DNA of 64,000 nt from Streptomyces shenzhenensis. GTDB lineage: Bacteria > Actinomycetota > Actinomycetes > Streptomycetales > Streptomycetaceae. A program made the translations under genes and the position numbers. Shown in pieces: positions 32,368 to 41,600 of the stretch (the stretch's first letter is position 1; the number at the start of each line of letters is the position of its first letter). The notes beneath the pieces are model-generated. The model made no database searches. It was not told where the DNA came from and worked only from the letters and a program-made list of their open reading frames with translations. The stretch lies in NCBI RefSeq assembly GCF_021462265.1, contig NZ_JAJONF010000029.1, forward strand, positions 1 to 64,000, written 5' to 3'.

Positions 32368-34803
32368 ATGGGGATCCGCAGCCTGACCCGTACCGAGGCC
32401 GAACGCCGGGCCGCACTGATCACGGTCGAGCGGTACGACGTCGACATCGACCTCACGGCCCTGCCCGCCGGGCCGGAGATCCGCTGCGTCTCCACGGTGA
32501 CCTTCACCTGTTCCGAACCGGGCGCCGAGACGTTCGTCGACTGCGCGGCCGAGGTCCGCGCGGCCACCCTGAACGGCACCCCCCTCACCCCCTCCGGTGA
32601 CGGCCGGATCCCGCTGCCCGGCCTGGCCGCGCACAACGTGCTGCGCGTCGAGAGCGTCCAGGCCGACACGGCCACCGGCGAGGGCGTGCACAAGGCCACC
32701 GACCCCGCCGACGGCGAGGTCTACGTCTGGACGAGCTTCGAACCCGACGAGGCCCGCTTCGTCTGGGCCTGCTTCGACCAGCCCGACCTCAAGGCCCCAC
32801 ACGCCTTCACGGTCACGGCCCCGGCCGCCTGGACCGTCCTCAGCAACTCCGGTGACCCGCGGATCGAGGAGCAGGGCGCCGCCCGCCGCTGGAGCTTCCC
32901 GGACACCCCGCCGCTGTCCGTGTACAACACCGTCGTCAACGCCGGCCCCTTCCACGGGATCCGCCGCGAGGCCGACGGCCACGACCTCGGCATCTACGCC
33001 CGCCGCTCGCTCGCCGAGGTCCTCGAACGCGACGCCGACGAGATCTTCACCCTCACCCGCCAGGGCCTCGCCTTCTACGCCGAGGCCTTCGCGATGCCGT
33101 TCCCGCAGCGCAAGTACGACCAGGTCTTCATGCCCGAGTTCGGCGGCGCGATGGAGAACTACGGCTGTGTGACCTGGTCGGACGGCTTCCTGCGGCGGGC
33201 CACGCCGACGCCCGCCGAGCGCGAGCTGCTCGCGGTGGTGCTGCTGCACGAGATGGCGCACATGTGGTTCGGCAACATCGTCACCATGCGCTGGTGGGAC
33301 GACCTCTGGCTGAACGAGGCCTTCGCCGAGTTCGCCTGCCACTGGGCCGCCGAGGGCGCCACCCGCTACACCGACGCGTGGGCCGGCCACCTCCTCGGCG
33401 GCAAGGTCAGGGCGTACCTCTCCGACCAGGGCCCCGTCTCGCACCCGATCCACCAGCCCATCCACGACGTCGCCCAGGCCGCGTCGATCTTCGACAACAT
33501 CACCTACCCCAAGGGCGCCTCCGTCCTCCTGCAGCTGATGACCTACGTCGGCGAGGACCGCTTCCGCACCGGCATGGCCGCCTACTTCGCCCGCCACGCC
33601 TGGGGCACCACCACCCTCCAGGACCTGATCGACGCCCTCGCCGAGGCCAGCGGCCGCGACCTCGCGGCCTGGCGCAAGGCCTGGCTGGAGACCGCCGGCA
33701 CCGACCGCTTCACCCTGCAGCACGACGGCGACGCGGTCACCCTGGTCGCCGACGGCGACCCGCGCCCCCAGGTTCTGGCGGTCGGCGCGTACGACCGCGC
33801 CGACGACGGCCTGCGACGCACCGCGCTGGTCCGCGTGGAGGTGACCGAGGGCCGTACCCCCGTCACCGGTCTTCCCGCCACGTCCGACCTCCTCCTGATC
33901 AACGACGACGACCTCACCTTCGCCACCACCCGCCCGGACCCCGCCACCCGGGACACCCTCTTCCGCGCGGCGGCCCAACTGCCCACGGCCATCTCCCGGG
34001 GCGCGGCCGCCGCCACCGTCTGGGACATGCTCACGGCCGGCGAGGCCACGGCCGCCGAGGCCGGACGCTGCCTCACCGCGGTCCTCGCGGCCGAGACCTC
34101 CGACGCCGTGATCGAGCCCTACCTCACGCTCGTCATCAACATCGCCGAACTCTGGGCGCCCGCCGCGGAACGCCCCGCCCTGGCACAGGCCGTGGCCGCG
34201 ACCTGCCGATGGCTCGCCGCCGATCCGGGCCGCCGCCAGGTCGCCCTGCGCGGCCTCGCCCGCACCGCGTCCGGCGCCGAGGACCTGGCCTGGCTCCGCG
34301 AGCAGGCCGGCGACGACGTCGACCTGCACTGGCGCGCCCTCGTCCGCGAAGCCGAACTCGGCGGCGACATCACCGCCCGGTCCGCCGCCCTGCTCGAACG
34401 CGACCCCGACCCCGACGCCTGGGTGCGCGCCCTCACGGTCCGCGCCGCCCTGCCCGACCCGGCCGCGAAGGACGAGGTCTGGCAGCGGCTGGCCGTGGAC
34501 CGCGAGGTGCCCGTCCACGCGGTCGCCCCGGTGGCGGCCGCCTTCTGGCGCCCCGGCCAGGACGCCCCGCTCGCCCCCTACGCCGAGCGCTACCTGGCCG
34601 CCGTCCCCCAGCTGCACCAGGGCGGCATGATCCCGGCGATGACCTACGCCTCCCGCCTCTTCCCGCCGTACGCCGTCGATGCCGCGTACATCGAGAAAGC
34701 CCGGCGGACGGCCCGGGAAGCGGCCCCCGTGGTCCGCAACACCCTCCTGGAACGCGCGGACGCCGTCCGCCGCATGCTGCACGCCCGGAGCGCGACCGCC
34801 TGA
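32368..34803 (+). CDS. pepN: Aminopeptidase N, M1 family
   Basis: An 811-residue zinc metalloaminopeptidase without a signal peptide, so cytosolic. The exopeptidase motif GGAMENYG (about 259-266) precedes the zinc site HEMAH (294-298) with the third ligand Glu317 in LNEAF. An ERAP-like C-terminal helical domain (about 500-800) is present, and the length is typical for actinobacteria. It removes N-terminal residues from peptides. ATG 32368 follows AGGGAGGAC. It is divergent from the acyl-CoA dehydrogenase gene. Confidence 0.96.
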   Translation: MGIRSLTRTEAERRAALITVERYDVDIDLTALPAGPEIRCVSTVTFTCSEPGAETFVDCAAEVRAATLNGTPLTPSGDGRIPLPGLAAHNVLRVESVQADTATGEGVHKATDPADGEVYVWTSFEPDEARFVWACFDQPDLKAPHAFTVTAPAAWTVLSNSGDPRIEEQGAARRWSFPDTPPLSVYNTVVNAGPFHGIRREADGHDLGIYARRSLAEVLERDADEIFTLTRQGLAFYAEAFAMPFPQRKYDQVFMPEFGGAMENYGCVTWSDGFLRRATPTPAERELLAVVLLHEMAHMWFGNIVTMRWWDDLWLNEAFAEFACHWAAEGATRYTDAWAGHLLGGKVRAYLSDQGPVSHPIHQPIHDVAQAASIFDNITYPKGASVLLQLMTYVGEDRFRTGMAAYFARHAWGTTTLQDLIDALAEASGRDLAAWRKAWLETAGTDRFTLQHDGDAVTLVADGDPRPQVLAVGAYDRADDGLRRTALVRVEVTEGRTPVTGLPATSDLLLINDDDLTFATTRPDPATRDTLFRAAAQLPTAISRGAAAATVWDMLTAGEATAAEAGRCLTAVLAAETSDAVIEPYLTLVINIAELWAPAAERPALAQAVAATCRWLAADPGRRQVALRGLARTASGAEDLAWLREQAGDDVDLHWRALVREAELGGDITARSAALLERDPDPDAWVRALTVRAALPDPAAKDEVWQRLAVDREVPVHAVAPVAAAFWRPGQDAPLAPYAERYLAAVPQLHQGGMIPAMTYASRLFPPYAVDAAYIEKARRTAREAAPVVRNTLLERADAVRRMLHARSATA

Positions 34804-35193
34804 CCCGGACGCCGTCCCGGCGTCTCGTGGTCTCCCCCTCCCGTCCGATCGTTCGGTTCCGGCCATTCCCATGGTGGCCGGGCCCGCCCGAGCGATCAAC
34901 CCCTGTGGAAAAAGCCGGCCGCGACCTGTGGAAAACTCGCGGGAGAGCGACCGGGGCCGGGCCCGGGTGCCTTATGACCTGGGGTGATCTCGGGCCCAGG
35001 GCCCCGATGCCCCGCTCCGGAGGGGCCGCCGGCCCTCCCGGAGTGGCGATGACCACGCCGTCGGCCTCGCCCGCGGGGCTGCGCCCGGCGGCCGGTGCTG
35101 AGTACCGTTCCGTGCGAGTGCCGGGCAGCGGCACACCGGGCGGTCGCGGATCGGCCGCCCGGCCGGCGTGACGGGATCGGGGAACGGGGCGGC
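34804..35193. other. Non-coding gap between pepN and the DUF5819 gene
   Basis: 390 bp without a supported gene; the open frames across it are GC-rich shadows. A hairpin GACGCC / GGCGTC (34808-34824) directly after pepN is a likely terminator. Two TGTGGAAAA copies (34904-34912, 34927-34935) resemble weak DnaA boxes. The DUF5819 promoter should lie in the right half. Confidence 0.55.
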
Positions 35194-36015
35194 ATGGACG
35201 ACGCGTACGACGAGGGCGCGGACGCCCGGCACGGGCCGGACAGCCCGAGCGGGACGCGTCCGGAGCCGGAGTCCGCCCCACCGGCCCCGCCACCGGCTCC
35301 GGTCCCCCCGGTCTCTGCGGTCTCTGCGGTCTCTGCGGTCTCTCCGGCAGGGGCACCCGCCCTCCCTCGCACCGGCGTCGCCGCCCTCTCGCCCCGCTAC
35401 CAGGTGGGCGCGGCCCTCGCCCTCGCCCTGGTCGCCGTCGCCGCCTGCGTGCACCTGGGGATGGTGTTCCTGAGCGTGGCGCCGGCGAACACGGTGACCA
35501 AGCAGCACGGCAAGGCGATCGAGGAGTGGGTGTACCCGGAGTTCGAACAGAACTGGAAGCTCTTCGCCCCGAACCCGCTGCAGCAGAACATCGCCGTGCA
35601 GGTGCGCGCCGACGTGCTCATGCCGGGCGGCACCACGACCACGACCGGCTGGAACGATCTGTCCGCACAGGACGGCAGGGCCATAGACGGCAGCCTGCTG
35701 CCCAGCCACACCGTGCAGAACGAGCTGCGCCGGGCCCTGGACTTCTTCACGACCACGCACGGCACCGACAACCGCCCGATCGGCCTGCGCGGCTCCCTGT
35801 CCGAGCAGTACCTGCGCCGGATCGTCGTGATGCGCATGTACGCGGGGGACGCCACGAGCCAGAAGGGCACCATCGAGCGGGTCCAGGTGCGCTCCAGCAC
35901 CACGAACGTGCCGCCACCGGACTGGAGCGGTGAGAAGGTCTCCGACATGCCCGTCTACCGGGTGCTGCCCTGGTGGACGGTCACGGCGGACGAGGCGAAC
36001 GGCGGTGTGCGGTGA
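35194..36015 (+). CDS. DUF5819 family membrane protein
   Basis: A 273-residue protein. The first 70 residues are acidic, then Pro-rich with a Ser-Ala-Val repeat from a 9-bp tandem repeat near 35311-35345. One membrane helix (GAALALALVAVAACVHLGMVFL) is followed by an external domain with the DUF5819 features WVYPEFEQNWKLFAPNPLQQNIAVQVRA-like and YLRRIVVMRMYAG. ATG 35194 is preferred. It overlaps the HTTM gene as GTGA, so the two are translationally coupled. I infer a dedicated partner or substrate of the HTTM enzyme. Confidence 0.85.
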   Translation: MDDAYDEGADARHGPDSPSGTRPEPESAPPAPPPAPVPPVSAVSAVSAVSPAGAPALPRTGVAALSPRYQVGAALALALVAVAACVHLGMVFLSVAPANTVTKQHGKAIEEWVYPEFEQNWKLFAPNPLQQNIAVQVRADVLMPGGTTTTTGWNDLSAQDGRAIDGSLLPSHTVQNELRRALDFFTTTHGTDNRPIGLRGSLSEQYLRRIVVMRMYAGDATSQKGTIERVQVRSSTTNVPPPDWSGEKVSDMPVYRVLPWWTVTADEANGGVR

Positions 36016-37223
36016 ACCGTCTCGCGCTGTGCCTGTCCCGTGCCATCGCCCAGGTCACCGGGGCGGCCCTCGGCCCGTACCAGACGGCCGTCGTCCGCAT
36101 CGGCTTCGCCGGCACCTGGCTGCTGTTCCTGCTGCGCGAGTACCCGCACCGCCAGGAGCTGTACGGCCCCGACGCCCCGTGGAGCTTCGGCCTCGCCCAG
36201 CAGCTGACCGCCGACAACCACGCCTTCACGGCGCTGCTGTCCTCCCACGGCCAGGCGTTCTTCGAGATCTGCTACTTCCTCGCCGTGCTCGCCGGCGCCC
36301 TGCTCGTGCTGGGCTGGCGCACCCGCGCCACGTCCCTGCTGTTCATGATCGGGGTGCTGTCCCTGCAGAACCGCAGCGTCTTCGTGGGCGACGGCGGCGA
36401 CAACGTGCTGCACCTGATGTCCATCTACCTGGTGTTCACGCGCTGCGGCCAGGTGTGGTCCCTGGACGCGCGCCGGGCGGCCCGCACGAGTGCCGCACGC
36501 GCGCGTGGCGAGCGAGTGGCCCCCGACCGGGCGGGCCCCGCCCTGTGGGCGGCATCGGGTCTCGTCCTGCTGGTGGCGGCCCTCACCGGCCGCACCGGCG
36601 GCGGCTGGCTGGTCCCGGCCCTGATGTGGGCGACCTGGGCGGGCGCCGCCCTGTGGTGGGCGGCCGGCCGTTGGGCACGCACGCCCGAGCCCCGGATCCT
36701 GCTCGATGTCATCGCCAACATCCTGCACAACGGCGCCCTGTTCGTGATCATGGCCGAGGCCTGCCTGATCTACGCCACCGCCGGCTGGTACAAGATCCAG
36801 GGCTCCCGCTGGCAGGACGGCACCGCCGTCTACTACCCGCTCCACCTGGACTACTTCTCGCCCTGGCCGGCCCTCGCCGACCTGATGTCCGCCAACGGGA
36901 CGCTGGTGATGCTGGTGACCTACGGGACGGTCATCGTGCAGGTCGCCTTCCCGTTCACGCTGTTCAACCGGCGGGTGAAGAACGTGCTGCTGGCCGCGAT
37001 GATGACCGAGCACGCGGTGATCGCGGTCGTCCTCGGTCTGCCCTTCTTCTCGCTGGCGATGATCGCGGCGGACTCCGTCTTCCTCCCGACGTCCTTCCTG
37101 CACCGGCTCGGCGGCTGGGCGGCACGCGCGCGTGAGCGCGTGTTCCGCCGGAGCGGTCCCGAGCTGCCGGTGCAGCGCTTGCCCGAGGCCGACGAGCAGC
37201 CACGCGTAGGCTTCGGGGCATGA
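36012..37223 (+). CDS. HTTM-domain membrane protein (vitamin-K-dependent gamma-carboxylase-like)
   Basis: A 403-residue polytopic membrane protein with the HTTM (horizontally transferred transmembrane) domain also found at the N-terminus of vitamin-K-dependent gamma-glutamyl carboxylase. About nine helices are visible. Segments such as LLREYPHRQELYGPD, DGGDNVLHLMSIYLVFTRCGQVW, AGWYKIQGSRWQDGTAVYYPLHLDYF and the terminal helices fit the family. Whether it carboxylates anything is unknown; actinomycetes use menaquinone. GTG 36012 overlaps the DUF5819 stop, and its own stop overlaps the methyltransferase start (ATGA). Confidence 0.87.
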   Translation: MNRLALCLSRAIAQVTGAALGPYQTAVVRIGFAGTWLLFLLREYPHRQELYGPDAPWSFGLAQQLTADNHAFTALLSSHGQAFFEICYFLAVLAGALLVLGWRTRATSLLFMIGVLSLQNRSVFVGDGGDNVLHLMSIYLVFTRCGQVWSLDARRAARTSAARARGERVAPDRAGPALWAASGLVLLVAALTGRTGGGWLVPALMWATWAGAALWWAAGRWARTPEPRILLDVIANILHNGALFVIMAEACLIYATAGWYKIQGSRWQDGTAVYYPLHLDYFSPWPALADLMSANGTLVMLVTYGTVIVQVAFPFTLFNRRVKNVLLAAMMTEHAVIAVVLGLPFFSLAMIAADSVFLPTSFLHRLGGWAARARERVFRRSGPELPVQRLPEADEQPRVGFGA

Positions 37224-37954
37224 CCGACCCCCTGGACCACTGGGCGCGGCTGGCCGGCTCCGCCGTCCTCCTCGACGGCTTCCACGCCCTCAAGCACGCG
37301 CTGCGCTTCGGCGCACAGGTGCCGGTGGCGGTCACGGCGGACCGGGCGGCGGCGCTGACCCTGGCGCGGGAGCTGGCCCCGGACGTGGCCGAGGCGCTGG
37401 CCGCGCTGCTGACGGAGGTGCCGTCGCGGACGTACGCGTCCCTCGTCCCGCGCCCGCACCCCACGGCCGTGGCCGCCCTGGCCGTACGGCCGTCCCGCGA
37501 GGCCGGCCTGCGTGAGCTGGCCCGGCTCCCGCGCACCGCCCCGATCGTGGTCCTCGACGAGCCGCGCAACCTGGGCAACGCGGGCGCGGTGATCCGCCTG
37601 GCGGCCGGCTTCGGGGCGACGGGAGTCATCACGACCGGGACCCTCGACCCCTGGCATCCGACGGTCGTCCGCGGCGGCGCGGGCCTCCACTTCGCCACGG
37701 CCGTGGAGCGGATGACCGTGGCGGAGCTGCCGCGGGGCCCGCTGTACGCCCTGGATCCGGAGGGCGAGGACATCAGGGGGACGAAGCTCCCCGACGACGC
37801 GATCCTCGCGTTCGGCTCGGAGCGGACCGGGTTGTCGGGCGAGCTGCGCACACGTGCCGACCATCTCCTACGGCTGCCGATGCGCCCGCAGGTGAGCAGC
37901 TACAACCTGGCGACGAGCGTGGCGATGACCTTGTACCACTGGAGTGCCCTGTAA
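37220..37954 (+). CDS. TrmH/SpoU-family RNA 2'-O-methyltransferase
   Basis: A 244-residue SPOUT enzyme that transfers a methyl group from S-adenosylmethionine to ribose 2'-OH in rRNA or tRNA. The three SpoU motifs are IVVLDEPRNLGNAGAVIRLAAGFGATGVI (motif 1, N and R), LAFGSERTGLSGEL (motif 2) and LRLPMRPQVSSYNLATSVAMTLYHW (motif 3). The N-terminal substrate domain is short. ATG 37220 overlaps the HTTM stop, so it is coupled to that operon although its role looks unrelated. Confidence 0.92.
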   Translation: MTDPLDHWARLAGSAVLLDGFHALKHALRFGAQVPVAVTADRAAALTLARELAPDVAEALAALLTEVPSRTYASLVPRPHPTAVAALAVRPSREAGLRELARLPRTAPIVVLDEPRNLGNAGAVIRLAAGFGATGVITTGTLDPWHPTVVRGGAGLHFATAVERMTVAELPRGPLYALDPEGEDIRGTKLPDDAILAFGSERTGLSGELRTRADHLLRLPMRPQVSSYNLATSVAMTLYHWSAL

Positions 37955-37970
37955 GGGGGCCGGGCCGAGA

Positions 37971-38045
37971 CGCCCCCGTCAGGGGCGCGGGGCTGTATCG
38001 CATGTGCGGCTGCCGCCGCGCGGGCGCGACCAGCCCCGACGGCGC
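37971..38045 (+). repeat. Terminator and common Streptomyces 3' repeat
   Basis: CGCCCCCGTCAGGGGCG (37971-37987) is a hairpin just after the methyltransferase gene; CGGGGCTGT and GTGCGGCTGCCGCCGCG follow. The same pattern occurs at 46352. The rest of the gap to 38230 is GC-rich without a supported gene. Confidence 0.65.
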
Positions 38046-38230
38046 CGCACCGACCCCACAACCGTCAGCCGCGACGGCGGCACCGCCCGGCTCGGCACCG
38101 CCGGCCAACGCCGTCGTGGCCGAGCGCCGTTGCGGCGGCCAAGGGGATGGCGGCGACCGGCGCATCGGTGACAGCCAGGCCAGGAACCGCTGCCTGCCAC
38201 GGACATCGGCCGGTCGCGCGCTCCGCGCGC

Positions 38231-39937
38231 CTACGCCTCCCTGCGCACCTCGATCACCCGGAACCGGTTCGCCACGAACGCCCCGTCGCACAGCGCGGCG
38301 TTGGCCGCCGGGTTGCCGCCCGAGCCGTGGAAGTCGGAGAAGGCGGCCGTCTGGTTGACGTACACCCCGCCCACGAGGTTCAGCGACAGCTGGGCCGCCT
38401 CCTCCAGGCAGACCTCCTCCACGGCCCGCTCCACCTCCGCGTCGACCGTGTACGCCCCGACCGTCATCGCGCCCTTCTCACGGACCGTCCGCCGCAGCAG
38501 CTCCACCGCGTCGGCGGCGGAGTCGACGGCGACGGCGAAGGACACCGGGCCGAAGCACTCGCTCATGTAGGCGGCCTCGTCGTCCGCCCCCTCCCAGTAT
38601 TTCCGTGCCCCGTCCAGCTTCACGATCACCGGCGTCCGCACGACCGCGCCCGGGAACTCCGGGTTGGCGACCTCGCGGGAGGCGAGGGCGACCTCGCCGA
38701 GCTCCGCGGCGGCCTCCAGGCGGGCCTTGACGTCGGGGTTGACGATCGCGCCGAGCAGCGCGTTCGCCCGGGCGTCGTCGCCGAGCAGGCCGTCGACGGC
38801 GCGGGCGATGTCGGCGACCACCTCGTCGTACGTCTTGGGGCCCGCGTCGGTTCGGATGCCGTCGCGGGGAATCAGCAGGTTCTGCGGGGTCGTGCACATC
38901 TGGCCGCTGTAGAGGGAGAGCGAGAAGGCGAGGTTGGAGAGCATCCCCTGGTAGTTGTCGGTCGACTCGACCAGGACCGTGTTGACGCCGGCCTTCTCCG
39001 TGTAGACCTGCGCCTGCCGGGCGTTGGCCTCCAGCCAGTCGCCGAAGGCGGTCGAGCCGGTGTAGTCGATGATCCGGATCTCCGGGCGGGTCGCGAGCGT
39101 CTTGGCGATGCCCTCGCCGGGGCGCTCGGTCGTCAGCGCCACCAGGTTCGGGTCGAAGCCGGCCTCGGTGAGGACCTGGCGGGCGACCTGCACGGTGAGG
39201 GCGAGCGGCAGCACCGCGCGCGGGTGCGGCTTCACCAGGACCGCGTTGCCGGTGGCGAGGGAGGCGAACAGGCCCGGGTAGCCGTTCCAGGTCGGGAACG
39301 TGTTGCAGCCGATGACCAGCGCGATGCCGCGCGGGACCGGCTTGAAGGTCTTCGTCAGCGCGAGCGGGTCGCGCTTGCCCTGCGGCTTGGTCCACTCGGC
39401 GGTGTCGGGGGTGCGGACCTGCTCCGCGTAGGCGTAGGCCACCGCCTCCAGACCGCGGTCCTGGGCGTGCGGGCCGCCCGCCTGGAACGCCATCATGAAG
39501 GCCTGGCCGCTGGTGTGCATGACCGCGTGCGCGAACTCGTGCGTCCGGTCGCTGATCCGCTTGAGGATCTCAAGGCACACCAGCGCCCGCGCCTCGGCGC
39601 CCGCGTCGCGCCAGGCGGGCTGCCCGGCCCGCATCGCGGGCAGCAGTGTGTCGACGTCCGCGTGCGGGTAGGTCACGCCCAGCTCGATGCCGTACGGGGA
39701 GACCTCGCCGCCGGTCCAGTCGTCGGTGCCGGGCTGGCCGAGGTCGACGCGGGTGCCGAGGAGGGCGTCGAAGGCGGCCTTGCCGGCCGCCGCGTCCAGG
39801 CTGCCGTGTTCCCCGTACGCCTTGGGGTGCTCAGGGTGGGGGGACCAGTACGCGCGCGTGCGGATCGCCTCCAGCGCCTGGTCAAGCGTGGAGCGGTGCT
39901 TGGCGATCAGATCGTGCGCGGTGAGTTCGGCGGTCAT
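38231..39937 (-). CDS. paaN: Phenylacetic acid degradation protein PaaN (aldehyde dehydrogenase family)
   Basis: A 568-residue aldehyde-dehydrogenase-superfamily protein of the PaaN type, involved in phenylacetate catabolism. Landmarks are PRGIALVIGCNTFPTWNGYPGLF-like N-terminal Rossmann strands, TLATRPEIRIIDYTGSTAFGDWL (NAD site), YSGQMCTTPQN with the catalytic Cys (about residue 345) and MSECFGPVSFAV near the end. The ring-hydroxylase genes paaABCDE are not here. It diverges from paaH; the gap carries the ACCGAACRATCGGT operator. Confidence 0.92.
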   Translation of the reverse strand: MTAELTAHDLIAKHRSTLDQALEAIRTRAYWSPHPEHPKAYGEHGSLDAAAGKAAFDALLGTRVDLGQPGTDDWTGGEVSPYGIELGVTYPHADVDTLLPAMRAGQPAWRDAGAEARALVCLEILKRISDRTHEFAHAVMHTSGQAFMMAFQAGGPHAQDRGLEAVAYAYAEQVRTPDTAEWTKPQGKRDPLALTKTFKPVPRGIALVIGCNTFPTWNGYPGLFASLATGNAVLVKPHPRAVLPLALTVQVARQVLTEAGFDPNLVALTTERPGEGIAKTLATRPEIRIIDYTGSTAFGDWLEANARQAQVYTEKAGVNTVLVESTDNYQGMLSNLAFSLSLYSGQMCTTPQNLLIPRDGIRTDAGPKTYDEVVADIARAVDGLLGDDARANALLGAIVNPDVKARLEAAAELGEVALASREVANPEFPGAVVRTPVIVKLDGARKYWEGADDEAAYMSECFGPVSFAVAVDSAADAVELLRRTVREKGAMTVGAYTVDAEVERAVEEVCLEEAAQLSLNLVGGVYVNQTAAFSDFHGSGGNPAANAALCDGAFVANRFRVIEVRREA

Positions 39938-40015
39938 GCGGGACCAACTCCTCGTCTGATGAGCTCCCCTCGAAGCTCATGACCTGGGCGGAAACGGCCG
40001 GACAGGGTTAGAGTA

Positions 40016-40029
40016 ACCGAACGATCGGT
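40016..40029. promoter_or_regulatory. TetR-type operator at paaN/paaH
   Basis: ACCGAACGATCGGT, with ACCGA / TCGGT arms, lies between the divergent paaN and paaH genes. The same site with one change occurs at 42788. The TetR gene directly after paaH is the obvious candidate regulator. Confidence 0.65.
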
Positions 40030-40085
40030 CGGGACAAGGGGGCCTGCCGCATCTGTGGAAAACCCCGTGCGGGAGGATCGCGCAC

Positions 40086-41600
40086 ATGACAGCACTCGAC
40101 CTCAGCAGCACCGTGGGAGTCGTCGGCACCGGCACCATGGGCCAGGGCATCGCCCAGGTCGCACTCGTCGCGGGCCATCCCGTACGGCTGTACGACACCG
40201 TCCCCGGGCGGGCCGTGGAGGCGGCCGCCGCGATCGGCGCCCGCCTCGACCGGCTCGTCGAGAAGGACCGGATGACGGCCGCCGCCCGGGACGCCGCCCG
40301 CGCGCGGCTGCTGCCCGCCGGCGATCTCACGGAGTTCGCCGACTGCTCGCTGGTCGTGGAGGCCGTCCTGGAGCGGCTGGAGGCCAAGCAGGAGCTGTTC
40401 CGGGCCCTGGAGGACATCGTCGGCGAGGACTGTCTGCTCGCCACCAACACCTCCTCCCTGTCGGTGACGGCCATCGGCGGCGCCCTGCGCGGCGCCTCCC
40501 GCCTGGTCGGCCTGCATTTCTTCAACCCGGCCCCGCTGCTGCCGCTGGTGGAGGTCGTCTCCGGGTTCGCCACCGACGTCACGTCGGCCACGTGCGCGTA
40601 CGAGACCGCACGCTCCTGGGGCAAGACCCCGGTCGCCTGCGCGGACACCCCCGGCTTCATCGTCAACCGCATCGCCCGGCCCTTCTACGCCGAGGCGTTC
40701 GCCGTCTACGAGGCGCAGGCCGCGGACGCGGCCACCATCGACGCGGTGCTGCGCGAGAGCGGCGGCTTCCGGATGGGCGCCTTCGAACTGACCGACCTGA
40801 TCGGCCAGGACGTCAACGAGTCCGTCACGCACTCCGTGTGGCAGGCCTTCTTCCAGGACGTCCGCTTCACGCCTTCCCTGGCCCAGCGCCGGCTGGTCGA
40901 GTCCGGCAGGCTCGGCCGCAAGACCGGGCACGGCTGGTACGACTACGCCGACGGCGCCGAGGCCGCCGAGCCGCACACCGCCGAGCCCGCCGACCGGCCC
41001 GCCTACGTCGTCGCCGAGGGCGGCCTGGGCCCCGCGGCCGAGCTGCTCGCGATGATCCGCGAGGCCGGCATCCAGGTCCGCGAGGAGGACGAGGACCACG
41101 GCACCCGGCTGGTCCTGCCGAGCGGCGGCCAGCTCGCCCTCGCCGACGGCCAGACCTCGGTGGAGTTCCGGGACGTCGTCTACTTCGACCTCGCCCTCGA
41201 CTACCGCCGCGCCACCCGGATCGCCCTGTCCGCCGGACACGACACCCTGCCCAGGACCCTCAGCGAGGCCATCGGCCTCTTCCAGGCGCTCGGCAAGCAG
41301 GTCAGCGTCATCGGCGACGTCCCCGGAATGATCGTCGCCCGTACGGTCGCCCGGATCGTGGACCTCGCGCACGACGCCGTCGCCAAGGGCGTCGCCACCG
41401 AGGAGGACATCGACACCGCGATGCGCCTGGGCGTCAACTACCCGCTCGGCCCCTTCGAGTGGAGCCGTCGCCTCGGCCGTGACTTCGCCTACGACCTCCT
41501 CGACGACCTGCACCTGCGCGATCCGAGCGGCCGCTACGCGCCGTCCCTCGCGCTCTACCGCCACGCCTACGCCACCGAGAAGCGGGAGGGCGCGTCATGA
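40086..41600 (+). CDS. paaH: 3-hydroxyacyl-CoA dehydrogenase
   Basis: A 504-residue NAD-dependent 3-hydroxyacyl-CoA dehydrogenase. The Rossmann motif VGVVGTGTMGQGIAQVALVAGHPVRLYD opens the protein; SRLVGLHFFNPAPLLPLVEVV carries the catalytic His and FIVNRIARPFYAEAF the substrate Asn. Two C-terminal 3HCDH domains follow (about 185-285 and 400-495), as in PaaH. It oxidises 3-hydroxyacyl-CoA in phenylacetate or beta-oxidation pathways. ATG 40086 follows GGGAGGATCGCGCAC. Its stop overlaps the TetR start (ATGA). Confidence 0.92.
   Translation: MTALDLSSTVGVVGTGTMGQGIAQVALVAGHPVRLYDTVPGRAVEAAAAIGARLDRLVEKDRMTAAARDAARARLLPAGDLTEFADCSLVVEAVLERLEAKQELFRALEDIVGEDCLLATNTSSLSVTAIGGALRGASRLVGLHFFNPAPLLPLVEVVSGFATDVTSATCAYETARSWGKTPVACADTPGFIVNRIARPFYAEAFAVYEAQAADAATIDAVLRESGGFRMGAFELTDLIGQDVNESVTHSVWQAFFQDVRFTPSLAQRRLVESGRLGRKTGHGWYDYADGAEAAEPHTAEPADRPAYVVAEGGLGPAAELLAMIREAGIQVREEDEDHGTRLVLPSGGQLALADGQTSVEFRDVVYFDLALDYRRATRIALSAGHDTLPRTLSEAIGLFQALGKQVSVIGDVPGMIVARTVARIVDLAHDAVAKGVATEEDIDTAMRLGVNYPLGPFEWSRRLGRDFAYDLLDDLHLRDPSGRYAPSLALYRHAYATEKREGAS

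Noticed and set aside
32296..34899. Long minus-strand open frame opposite pepN
   Set aside because: Gly/Val/Arg-rich shadow of the M1 aminopeptidase; no recognisable motif.
34904..34935. TGTGGAAAA copies as DnaA boxes
   Set aside because: They differ from TTRTCCACA at the third base, so they are only weak candidates. Another copy occurs at 40054-40062.
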